Positions 57,401 through 64,000 of a stretch of DNA of 64,000 nt are shown in pieces. Below the pieces are notes generated by a model. The model was not told where the DNA came from and made no database searches. It saw only the letters and a program-made list of their open reading frames with translations. This DNA comes from Amycolatopsis acidiphila. Lineage in GTDB: Bacteria; Actinomycetota; Actinomycetes; Mycobacteriales; Pseudonocardiaceae. The DNA lies in the NCBI RefSeq assembly GCF_021391495.1, contig NZ_CP090063.1, forward strand, positions 1,302,001 through 1,366,000, written 5' to 3'. Each line of letters starts with the position of its first letter. Positions within the stretch are counted from its first letter, which is position 1. A program made the position numbers and the translations under genes.

Positions 57401-58264
57401 GTGAAGCGGCAACCCTTGCGCCTGGCGATCCTCGAGGCGACCAGGATCCTGGAGGCTGCCGGCGTCGCGTCGCCCCGGACCGACGCCGAGCTGCTCGCCG
57501 CCCACGTGCTGGGGGTGGAGCGCGGGCGGCTGCCGCTGATCCCGCTGGTGGACCCGCCGGTGATCGAGTCCATCGGGCAGCTCGTGGCGCAGCGCGCCAA
57601 GCGGGTGCCGCTGCAACACCTGACCGGCTGGGCCGCGCTCGGCGACATCACCGTCAGTGTCGGGCCCGGTGTGTTCATCCCGCGACCCGAGACCGAGCTG
57701 CTCCTCGAATGGGGCCTGAAGCTGCTGAAGGGGCGCGAGTACCCGGTGGTCGTGGACCTGTGCACCGGTTCAGGCGCGCTGGCACTGGCCCTCGCGCACG
57801 CTCGGCCGGACGCGGTGGTCTACGCCGTCGACATCGACGCGACCGCGCTCGCCTGGGCGCGGCACAACGCCGACGCGTGCGCCGCGGAGGGCGACACCCC
57901 GATCCGGCTGTACTCCGGCGATGTCGGCGACAGCACGATCTTCGCGGAGCTGGACGGTCTCGTGGACCTCGTGGTGTGCAACCCGCCGTACGTACCGCCT
58001 GGCGGCGAGCTGCCGCCCGAAGTGATCGACTACGACCCGGCGCAGGCCGTGTTCGCGTCCGAGGCCGGGCTCGCGGTCGTCCGCCAGGCCGTCGCGACGG
58101 CGGCGCGCCTGCTCAAGCCCGGTGGGGGCATGGCCGTCGAGCACGACGACTCGCACGGCGCGGCCGCCCCCGCCATCGTCGCCTCGCGCAAGGTCCTCAC
58201 CGACGTCCAGGACCATCCGGACCTGACCGGACGCCCGCGGTTCGTGACCGCACGCCGCGTGTAG
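57401..58264 (+). CDS. prmC: Release factor glutamine methyltransferase
   Basis: A 287-residue S-adenosylmethionine-dependent N5-glutamine methyltransferase. An N-terminal helical domain (LRLAILEATRILEAAGVASPRTDAELLAAHVLGV) contacts the release factor. The catalytic domain shows VGPGVFIPRPETELLLEWGL, the SAM loop VVDLCTGSGALALALA and the signature NPPYVPPGGELPPEV. GTG 57401 has no strong ribosome-binding site. The product acts on RF1 and RF2, and prfA lies just upstream. Confidence 0.96.
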   Translation: MKRQPLRLAILEATRILEAAGVASPRTDAELLAAHVLGVERGRLPLIPLVDPPVIESIGQLVAQRAKRVPLQHLTGWAALGDITVSVGPGVFIPRPETELLLEWGLKLLKGREYPVVVDLCTGSGALALALAHARPDAVVYAVDIDATALAWARHNADACAAEGDTPIRLYSGDVGDSTIFAELDGLVDLVVCNPPYVPPGGELPPEVIDYDPAQAVFASEAGLAVVRQAVATAARLLKPGGGMAVEHDDSHGAAAPAIVASRKVLTDVQDHPDLTGRPRFVTARRV

Positions 58265-58417
58265 GAGTCCGGGCGACCCGATGTCCGCTTCCAGCCGCAT
58301 CCGGGCAGCACCACCACCCGCTACCGAGCCTCGACACGCCCCCGGGAACAGGGCCGGTCGTTGCTCCACCACCACCCTCAACGGAGACGCTACGCGCCGC
58401 CGAATAGTCTGCACGCC

Positions 58418-59068
58418 ATGAGTGCGGTGTACGACTGCAGCCGGCCGGAGTCGCGGGCGGAAGGGTTGGCGGCGGCGGCGAGCGCGGTGCGTTCGAGCCG
58501 TCTGGTCGTGCTGCCGACCGACACGGTGTACGGCATCGGCGCGGACGCGTTCGACGCCGGGGCGGTGCGATCGCTGTTGCGCGCGAAGCACCGCGGACCG
58601 GACATGCCGGTCGGCGTGCTGGTCGGTTCATGGTCCACAGTAGACGGTCTGGTGCTCGGAATGCCGCCCCAGGCAAGAGCTTTGGTCGAGGCGTTCTGGC
58701 CCGGCGACCTTTCGCTGGTCCTCCCGCACGCGCCGAGCCTGCAGTGGGACCTCGGCAGCACGCGCGGCACCGTGATGCTGCGGATGCCACTGCACCCGGT
58801 CGCGCTGGAGCTGCTGCGCGAGGTCGGCCCGATGGCCGTCTCGAGCGCGAACGTCTCGGGGCAGCCGCCGGCGTCCACCGCGCAGGAGGCGCAGGACCAG
58901 CTCGGCGACTCGGTCTCGGTGTACCTCGACGGCGGGCCGAGCGGCGATCCCGTGCCGTCGACCATCGTGGACCTCACCGGCAGCGAGCCCCTCCTGCTGC
59001 GCGAGGGCGCCGTGAGCGCGGCGGCCGTGTCCGAGGTGCTCGGCGTGCCGGTGACCGCCCCGTCCTGA
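58418..59068 (+). CDS. ywlC: L-threonylcarbamoyladenylate synthase (Sua5/YwlC family)
   Basis: A 216-residue YrdC-fold enzyme that makes threonylcarbamoyl-AMP from threonine, bicarbonate and ATP for the t6A modification of tRNA. It shows SRLVVLPTDTVYGIGADAFDAGAV, LVLPHAPSLQ, GTVMLRMPLHPVALELLREVGPMAVSSANVSGQPPA and STIVDLTGSEPLLLREG. It is the short form without the extra Sua5 domain. ATG 58418 fits the family start; a TAGTCT -10-like hexamer just upstream suggests a short or absent leader. Its stop overlaps the next gene's ATG by one base. Confidence 0.94.
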   Translation: MSAVYDCSRPESRAEGLAAAASAVRSSRLVVLPTDTVYGIGADAFDAGAVRSLLRAKHRGPDMPVGVLVGSWSTVDGLVLGMPPQARALVEAFWPGDLSLVLPHAPSLQWDLGSTRGTVMLRMPLHPVALELLREVGPMAVSSANVSGQPPASTAQEAQDQLGDSVSVYLDGGPSGDPVPSTIVDLTGSEPLLLREGAVSAAAVSEVLGVPVTAPS

Positions 59069-60228
59069 TGACTCCTATCGCCACAGCCGGGCTGCCGATC
59101 CGGGAGTACATCCTCGTCGGGCTCATCTCGGCCACCCTGACCTTCCTGCTCACCGGCCTCGTGCGCCGGTTCGCGATCCGGGCCGGGGCCATCGCCAACC
59201 CGCGCGCCCGCGACGTGCACGTCATCCCGATCCCGCGGATGGGCGGGCTCGCCATGTACCTCGGCGTCGCCGGCGGCATGGCGATGGCCCACCAGCTGCC
59301 CGTGCTGCGCCGCGCCTTCGAGTACTCGCTCGACCCGGTCGGGGTGCTCATCGGCGGCGGCGTGATCGTGCTGATCGGGGCGGTCGACGACCGGTTCGAG
59401 ATCGACGCCTGGACCAAGCTCGCCGGGCAGGTGCTGTGCGCGGGCATCCTGGTCATCTTCGGCGTGCAGTGGAACGTGTTCTGGGTACCGTGGGGCGGCA
59501 ACGGCGACGCGCTGGGCTCGGTGGTCACCCTCGACAGCAACCAGGGCAGCCTGCTCATGGTCGTGCTGGTCGTGCTGCTGGTGAACGCGATGAACTTCGT
59601 CGACGGCCTGGACGGGCTCGCCGCCGGCCTCGGGTTCATCGCCGCGGCCGCCACCTGCGCGTTCTCGCTCGGCCTGCTCAACTCCGCCGGCGGCGACGTG
59701 GGCACCTACCCGCCCGCGCTGATCGCCGCGACCCTGGCCGGCGCGTGTCTGGGCTTCCTCCCGCACAACTTCCAGCCCGCGAAGATCTTCATGGGCGACT
59801 CCGGCTCGATGATGATCGGCCTGATGCTCGCCGGCGCCACCACCTCGGCCTCCGGCAAGATCAACTACACCCGGTTCGGCGGCTCGGACGCGCTCGCGCT
59901 GCTCTCGCCGCTGCTGGTCGTGGTCGCCGTGCTGTTCCTGCCGGTGCTGGACCTGCTGATGGCCGTCATCCGGCGCACCCGGCGCGGGGAGAGCCCGTTC
60001 GCGGCGGACAAGATGCACATGCACCACCGGCTGCTGGAGATCGGGCACTCGCAGCGGCGGGCCGTGCTGCTCATTTACCTGTGGGCCGGGCTGCTCGGTT
60101 TCGGCGCCGTTTCGCTCACCCTGTTCGACACCACCGCCGTGCTCTGGATCGTGGGCCTCGGACTGGTGCTGGCCGCACTCGTTTCCGTGGTCCCGAGACT
60201 GCGCAGGCCGCCCGGCCCGCTCGCTTAG
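59068..60228 (+). CDS. wecA: Polyprenyl-phosphate GlcNAc-1-phosphate transferase (WecA/MraY family)
   Basis: A 386-residue polytopic enzyme with about 11 helices. It starts lipid-linked arabinogalactan or wall-teichoic-type glycan synthesis by loading GlcNAc-1-phosphate on decaprenyl phosphate. Conserved loops are RDVHVIPIPRMGGLAMYLG, LIGAVDDRFEIDAWTKLAGQ, VNAMNFVDGLDGLAAG, AKIFMGDSGSMMIG and the C-terminal ADKMHMHHRLLEIGHSQRRAV with the HxHHR signature. ATG 59068 overlaps the Sua5 stop by one base. The same neighbours, Sua5 and the atp operon, are seen in mycobacteria. Confidence 0.95.
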   Translation: MTPIATAGLPIREYILVGLISATLTFLLTGLVRRFAIRAGAIANPRARDVHVIPIPRMGGLAMYLGVAGGMAMAHQLPVLRRAFEYSLDPVGVLIGGGVIVLIGAVDDRFEIDAWTKLAGQVLCAGILVIFGVQWNVFWVPWGGNGDALGSVVTLDSNQGSLLMVVLVVLLVNAMNFVDGLDGLAAGLGFIAAAATCAFSLGLLNSAGGDVGTYPPALIAATLAGACLGFLPHNFQPAKIFMGDSGSMMIGLMLAGATTSASGKINYTRFGGSDALALLSPLLVVVAVLFLPVLDLLMAVIRRTRRGESPFAADKMHMHHRLLEIGHSQRRAVLLIYLWAGLLGFGAVSLTLFDTTAVLWIVGLGLVLAALVSVVPRLRRPPGPLA

Positions 60229-60440
60229 GAGTACGCCTGTACGGGATGCGCCGACTGACTGGTATTGTCCACGACATGGAGGCGGCTTTGGTCGTTCTTC
60301 CGGAGCGAGTCCCCGACCTGCAGCGTGGCGATCGAGCGAAATCGCCGTACCCGCGCTCCCGGTTCGGATCGCCGCCGGGCAACTGCCAGAGTTTCCAGAC
60401 CGTCCCCGCGTACCGGCCGGGAAGGAACGCCCTCCTGCAG

Positions 60441-60469
60441 TTGCCCGAAACGTGTCAGGTACGTTAAGT
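60441..60469 (+). promoter_or_regulatory. Candidate promoter of the atp operon
   Basis: TTGCCC (60441-60446) and TTAAGT (60464-60469) are spaced 17 bp, in a locally less GC-rich patch. The expected transcript start is near 60476, giving a leader of about 190-230 nt before the first atp genes. Confidence 0.45.
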
Positions 60470-60554
60470 CCAGATCATGACGATTCGCCCGGCGGGATGA
60501 ACGCCACCGGGAGAACCGGAAGGAGCCCGAGTTGGGCGCGCTGGTAGTCGCCGA

Positions 60555-60573
60555 GGGAACGGTACCCGTTCCC
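60555..60573 (+). promoter_or_regulatory. Inverted repeat in the atp leader
   Basis: GGGAACGG-TAC-CCGTTCCC is a perfect 8-3-8 hairpin within the putative atp leader RNA, about 80 bp after the likely start site. It may be an operator in DNA or a regulatory stem in RNA. Confidence 0.4.
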
Positions 60574-60664
60574 CCTCCGGCCCCGGTGTCAGCGTCGGCG
60601 TCCCGCCTGCCGGCCATGTCGCGGCCGTCCTCGTCGTGCCTCGACGGTGAACAAGGAGGTACGC

Positions 60665-60700
60665 ATGACCGGTTCCCGCGCCCGTACAGGCCTTCGGTAG
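60665..60700 (+). CDS. Possible 11-residue leader peptide before atpZ
   Basis: ATG 60665 is preceded by AAGGAGG at 60654-60660, the best ribosome-binding site of the region, yet the frame (TGSRARTGLR) stops at 60700. The AtpZ-like gene starts 7 bp later in another frame. It may couple translation to atpZ, or mark a frame break between a longer AtpZ N-terminus and the rest. Confidence 0.3.
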   Translation: MTGSRARTGLR

Positions 60701-60707
60701 CACGGCC

Positions 60708-60908
60708 GTGCCCGGCAAGCAGCCCAGTCCGGCCCAGCTCATCGGGGTCGGCTCCACGGTCGTGGTCATGGTCGTCGGCTTCACGGTCCTCGGCTGGTAC
60801 GTCGACGGCCGGGTCCACTCCTCGCCGGCATTCGTGTTCACCGGGCTGGCGGTCGGCATCGTGACAGCCTGCGGCTACGCCTACTCCCAGTTCCGGAAGT
60901 TCTTCTGA
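60708..60908 (+). CDS. atpZ: AtpZ/AtpI-like small membrane protein of the ATP synthase operon
   Basis: A 66-residue protein with two membrane helices ([22 protein letters not shown] and [20 protein letters not shown]) and a GRVHSSP loop. It ends QFRKFF, typical of AtpZ-like proteins encoded before F-type ATPase genes. They assist c-ring assembly or Mg2+ supply. GTG 60708 lacks its own Shine-Dalgarno, so translation may depend on the small open frame ending 7 bp upstream. Confidence 0.75.
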   Translation: MPGKQPSPAQLIGVGSTVVVMVVGFTVLGWYVDGRVHSSPAFVFTGLAVGIVTACGYAYSQFRKFF

Positions 60909-60931
60909 GAAGCGAAATCGAGGATTCAGCC

Positions 60932-61336
60932 GTGTCAGCGACAGACGCCGTCTCCGCTATTCCCGCGGGGAAGATGCTCAACCTACGCCGCCCGCTCATC
61001 ATGGCCGGCGCGATGGGGGCGCTCGGCCTCGTCGCCACCGGCCTGCTCGGACACATCCTGATGGGCGTGTTCGGCTGCGCGGGTCTCTTGCTCGGACTGC
61101 TCAACACCCGGCTCGTGCAGCGCTCGGTATCGCGTGCGACGATCACCGAGAATCCGAGCAAGCGGGCCCTGGCTTTCTCCGCGCTCGGCAGGCTTGCGAT
61201 CATCACCGTGATCGCGGTCGGCATGGCCTTCATCGTCCGGCCCGACGGCCTCGGCGTCTTCGTCGGGCTCGCCGTGTTCCAGTTCATCATCACCGCCAGC
61301 ACGGCTGGAACGGTAGTGAAGGAGCTTCGCCAGTAA
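60932..61336 (+). CDS. atpI: ATP synthase protein I
   Basis: A 134-residue protein with four hydrophobic helices ([46 protein letters not shown] and [22 protein letters not shown]...). It belongs to the ATP synthase I family that helps assemble the c-ring. GTG 60932 begins 23 bp after atpZ. Its stop shares a base with the atpB start, so it is translationally coupled to subunit a. Confidence 0.85.
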   Translation: MSATDAVSAIPAGKMLNLRRPLIMAGAMGALGLVATGLLGHILMGVFGCAGLLLGLLNTRLVQRSVSRATITENPSKRALAFSALGRLAIITVIAVGMAFIVRPDGLGVFVGLAVFQFIITASTAGTVVKELRQ

Positions 61337-62064
61337 TGTCCCAAGTTGTTCTTGCCGCCGAGGTCGAGGTCGGCCACCACTCGACAGCGGAACTGTTCGG
61401 CTGGACCTTCAACATCGACACCATCCTGGCCACGGTGATCGCCGCACTGATCGTCGTGGTGCTGGCGCTGGTGCTGCGTGCCAAGGTCACCTCCGGGGTG
61501 CCCAGCGGAATCCAGCTGGCCTGGGAGAGCGTGACCTCGTGGGTCCGCGGACAGGTGGAGAGCAGCATCGGGCTGCGCGTCGCACCGTTCGTCGTCCCGC
61601 TGGCGGTCACGCTGTTCGTCTTCGTCCTGATCGCGAACTGGCTGTCGGTCCTGCCGGCGCAGGCCGGCACCGACTTCATCCCGCCGCCCGCGTCCGACAC
61701 CAACTTCACCTACGCGCTCGCGCTGCTGGTGTTCGTGTGGACCCACGTCGCAGGTGCCCGGCGCCGCGGCATCGGCGGCCACGCCAAGCAGTTGGTCAAG
61801 GGCCATGTCGCCTTCCTGGCCCCGATCAACATCATCGAAGAGATCGCCAAGCCGGTCTCGCTCTCGCTCCGGCTTTTCGGCAACGTCTTCGCGGGCACCA
61901 TCCTGGTCTCGCTGATCGCGATGTTCCCCGCCTACATCCTGTGGGCGCCGAACGCGATCTGGAAATCCTTCGACCTCTTCGTCGGATTCATCCAGGCGTT
62001 CATCTTCGCGCTGCTCACGATCCTGTACTTCAGCCAGACCATGGAGAGGCATGACGAGCACTGA
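61336..62064 (+). CDS. atpB: ATP synthase F0 subunit a
   Basis: A 242-residue membrane subunit forming the proton half-channels. The essential Arg is in [29 protein letters not shown] and [25 protein letters not shown] match the last helices. The periplasmic N-terminus is short. ATG 61336 overlaps the atpI stop by one base. Confidence 0.96.
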   Translation: MSQVVLAAEVEVGHHSTAELFGWTFNIDTILATVIAALIVVVLALVLRAKVTSGVPSGIQLAWESVTSWVRGQVESSIGLRVAPFVVPLAVTLFVFVLIANWLSVLPAQAGTDFIPPPASDTNFTYALALLVFVWTHVAGARRRGIGGHAKQLVKGHVAFLAPINIIEEIAKPVSLSLRLFGNVFAGTILVSLIAMFPAYILWAPNAIWKSFDLFVGFIQAFIFALLTILYFSQTMERHDEH

Positions 62065-62080
62065 GACCCCTTTTGCCTAG

Positions 62081-62395
<315 letters not shown>

Positions 62396-62397
62396 TC

Positions 62398-62946
62398 ATG
62401 TCTCGGGAGGTTCTCGCCGAGGGGAACAACTTCCTGCTCCCCAACGGCACCTTCGTCGTCGAGCTGATCATCTTCGCGATCGTGCTCGCCGTGGTGTGGA
62501 AGCTCGTGCTTCCTCCCGTGCAGAAGGCGATGCGCGAGCGGCAGGAACTGCTGCAGCGCCAGCACGACGAGAGCCAGCAGGCCGCGGAGAAGTTCGAGGC
62601 CGCGAAGGCGAAGTACGCGGAGGAGCTCGCCGAGGCGCGTGCGGAGTCGAACCGGATCCGGGACGAGGCAAGGGTCGAGGGTCAGCGGATCCTGGACGAG
62701 TACCGGAACCAGGCGCAGTCGGAGATCTCGGACGTGCTGCGGCGCGGGGAGGACGAGCTCGCCAAGCAGCGCGAGCGCGTCCTCGCCGAGCTGCGGACCG
62801 CGATCCCGGAGCTCTCGACGACGCTCGCGTCCCGGGTCGTCGGCCGTGACCTCGGTACCGCGTCCGTGAACCAGGGCACGGTCGAGGCCTTCCTGGCCGA
62901 GCTCGGTTCCGGCCGGGTCGAGAAGGCAGCCGGAAAGGGAGAATGA
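62398..62946 (+). CDS. atpF: ATP synthase F0 subunit b
   Basis: A 182-residue stator subunit. One membrane helix (FVVELIIFAIVLAVVWKLVLPPV) is followed by a long charged coiled-coil (RQELLQRQHDESQQAAEKFEAAKAKYAEELAEARAESNRIRDEARVEGQRILDEYRNQAQSEI). The C-terminal part binds delta. ATG 62398 lies 2 bp after atpE; its stop overlaps the second b-type gene by 4 bp. Confidence 0.95.
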   Translation: MSREVLAEGNNFLLPNGTFVVELIIFAIVLAVVWKLVLPPVQKAMRERQELLQRQHDESQQAAEKFEAAKAKYAEELAEARAESNRIRDEARVEGQRILDEYRNQAQSEISDVLRRGEDELAKQRERVLAELRTAIPELSTTLASRVVGRDLGTASVNQGTVEAFLAELGSGRVEKAAGKGE

Positions 62947-63476
62947 TGGACGCCGGAAGGTATGTCGGCACGCTGGTCGCCTTCTTGCTCATCGTCGGGC
63001 TCATCTGGTGGAAGATCGTCCCGCCGCTGCGCAGGATCATGCGCGAGAAGCAGGAGACGATCCGCCGGCAGATCGAGGAGGCCAAGCGCGCTGACGAGCG
63101 GCTGGCCGAGGCGGAGCGCACGTATGCCGAGGCGGTCGCCGAGGCACGCAAGGAGGCGGCGGTGATCCGCGACGCGGCCCGCGCCGACGCGCACCGCATC
63201 GGGGAGGAGATGAGGCTTCGCGCCGAGCAGGAGGTCGAGCGGATCAAGCAGCGCGGCGAGGAGCATCTGGCCCAGCAGCACCAGCAGGTCATGCGGGAGC
63301 TGCGGATCGAGATCGGCCGGCTGTCGAGCGCGCTCGCCGAGCGGCTCGTCCGTGAGCACCTCGCCGACGACGCCAACCGAGCGGCCACTGTGGACGGTTT
63401 CCTCGACGAGCTCGAGCAGACGTCGGCACGAGCAGGTGAGCCGGCGGTCGCGACCGCCGGCGAGGGAGCGTCATGA
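62943..63476 (+). CDS. Second b-type (b-prime) ATP synthase stator subunit
   Basis: A 177-residue protein with the same architecture as subunit b: one membrane helix (YVGTLVAFLLIVGLIWWKIVPPL), then about 130 residues of heptad-rich coiled-coil ending in an acidic tail (DELEQTSARAGEPAVATAGEGAS). It corresponds to the N-terminal part of the fused b-delta protein of mycobacteria. Here, however, it stops before the delta region, whose gene overlaps it by 4 bp. It likely pairs with AtpF as a b/b-prime heterodimer. Confidence 0.88.
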   Translation: MMDAGRYVGTLVAFLLIVGLIWWKIVPPLRRIMREKQETIRRQIEEAKRADERLAEAERTYAEAVAEARKEAAVIRDAARADAHRIGEEMRLRAEQEVERIKQRGEEHLAQQHQQVMRELRIEIGRLSSALAERLVREHLADDANRAATVDGFLDELEQTSARAGEPAVATAGEGAS

Positions 63477-64000
63477 TGCAGGCGAGCAGCCGGGAGTCGC
63501 TGGCCACGGTGCGTGGCCGGCTGGAAGAGCTGACGTCGGATGCGAGCACCGCCCAGGCGCGAGAGCTCGGCAACGAGCTCTCCGCCGTCGTCGGAGTGCT
63601 GGTGGGGCAGCGGGTGCTGCTGCGCCACCTGGCCGACCCCGCCGTCGACGAGTCGGCCCGCGCCAACCTCGCGGCCGGGCTCTTCGAGGGCAAGGTCGGG
63701 GCGACGACGGTCGAGGTGCTGCGTGCCGTCGCGACCCAGCGCTGGTCCACCTCGGGCGACCTGGTCGACGCCGTGGAGCTGCTGGCGAGGCAGGCCGTGC
63801 TCACGGCCGCCGAGCGGGAGGGCACGCTCGACGAGACCGAGGACGAGTTGTTCCGGTTCGGGCGGGTGCTCGACTCGGAGAACAACCTGCGAGCCCTGCT
63901 GTCGGACTCCACGGTCCCGGCCGAGCGCAGGCTCGGCCTGCTGCACAGCGTCCTCGACGGCAAGGTCGGCCAGGACACCATGGAGCTGCTCGAGCAGGCC
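63473..64000 (+). CDS. atpH: ATP synthase F1 subunit delta, N-terminal part (runs off the window)
   Basis: Visible are 176 residues: ASSRESLATVRGRLEELTSDASTAQARELGNELSAVVGVLVGQRVLLRHLADPAVDESARANLAAGLFEGKVGATTVEVL and onward, a helical delta/OSCP fold. Two ATG codons are tandem at 63473 and 63476, the first overlapping the b-prime stop as ATGA. The gene is co-directional with the atp genes and continues beyond the window. It is separate from b-prime, unlike mycobacterial atpH. Confidence 0.93.
   Translation, partial: MMQASSRESLATVRGRLEELTSDASTAQARELGNELSAVVGVLVGQRVLLRHLADPAVDESARANLAAGLFEGKVGATTVEVLRAVATQRWSTSGDLVDAVELLARQAVLTAAEREGTLDETEDELFRFGRVLDSENNLRALLSDSTVPAERRLGLLHSVLDGKVGQDTMELLEQA

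Larger units (their letters stand above)
60229..60707 (+). other. atp operon promoter and leader region
   Basis: A stretch of 479 bp without an evident full-size gene. It holds a promoter candidate (60441-60469), a 19-bp GGGAACGG/CCGTTCCC hairpin (60555-60573) and an 11-codon open frame (60665-60700) with an unusually strong AAGGAGG. Other open frames here lack plausible starts or composition. Confidence 0.55.

Overview
This 64 kb window is very GC-rich, with GTG and TTG starts and heavily overlapping genes. Gene content points to a filamentous actinomycete of the order Pseudonocardiales, most likely Amycolatopsis or a close relative: the lysA-hom-thrC-thrB-rho-rpmE-prfA-prmC order running into the atp operon, the GlgE/TreS/TreYZ glucan set, rifamycin phosphotransferase plus HelR, and a protein kinase with a cellulose-binding ectodomain. 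The genus is an inference. No origin, prophage, CRISPR array or intact insertion sequence was seen.

Layout. (1) 1-4.3 kb: a partial hydantoinase/oxoprolinase gene with an NCS1 permease, then a GlxA-type regulator with a cysteine-desulfurase-like protein. (2) 4.4-9.0 kb: an aromatic catabolic cluster with an AraC regulator, a single-polypeptide fusion of maleylacetate reductase and hydroxyquinol 1,2-dioxygenase, and a flavin monooxygenase. Together they can take a resorcinol-like phenol through hydroxyquinol and maleylacetate to 3-oxoadipate. (3) 9.4-11.5 kb: a Ser/Thr kinase with a C-terminal CBM2 ectodomain. Its catalytic domain is split by a 42-bp minisatellite carrying a one-base frameshift. 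(4) 11.5-31.5 kb: an SDR protein and then a large alpha-glucan/trehalose region: glgB-mak-treS-glgE, glgX, the tightly overlapping malQ-treX-treY-treZ operon, and a divergent GH13 gene. This covers the TreS/Mak/GlgE/GlgB and TreX/TreY/TreZ routes between trehalose, maltose 1-phosphate and branched glucan.

(5) 31.5-38.2 kb: an HdeD-like membrane protein, NAD kinase, an apparently internally deleted MarR regulator with its MFS exporter, a three-gene membrane acyltransferase operon and a VOC protein. (6) 38.2-43.6 kb: helR and rph convergent around a shared terminator, with a 19-bp rifamycin-associated-element-like palindrome upstream of rph. (7) 43.6-44.4 kb: a decayed, lower-GC gene beside tRNA-Arg(CCG), probably an integration scar. 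(8) 44.5-47 kb: a cation diffusion facilitator with candidate metal-responsive operators, and DUF305 and DUF3105 membrane-anchored proteins. (9) 47-64 kb: core genome: argS, lysA, hom, thrC, thrB, rho with a long structured leader, rpmE, prfA, prmC, the Sua5/YwlC gene, a WecA-like transferase, then the ATP synthase operon, in which the second b-type subunit and delta are separate overlapping genes rather than the mycobacterial b-delta fusion.

The least expected features are the minisatellite-split CBM2 kinase, the reductase-dioxygenase fusion, the helR/rph pair with its palindrome, the internally deleted MarR gene and the unfused b-prime/delta pair. Long open frames antisense to real genes are common here and were treated as GC artefacts.
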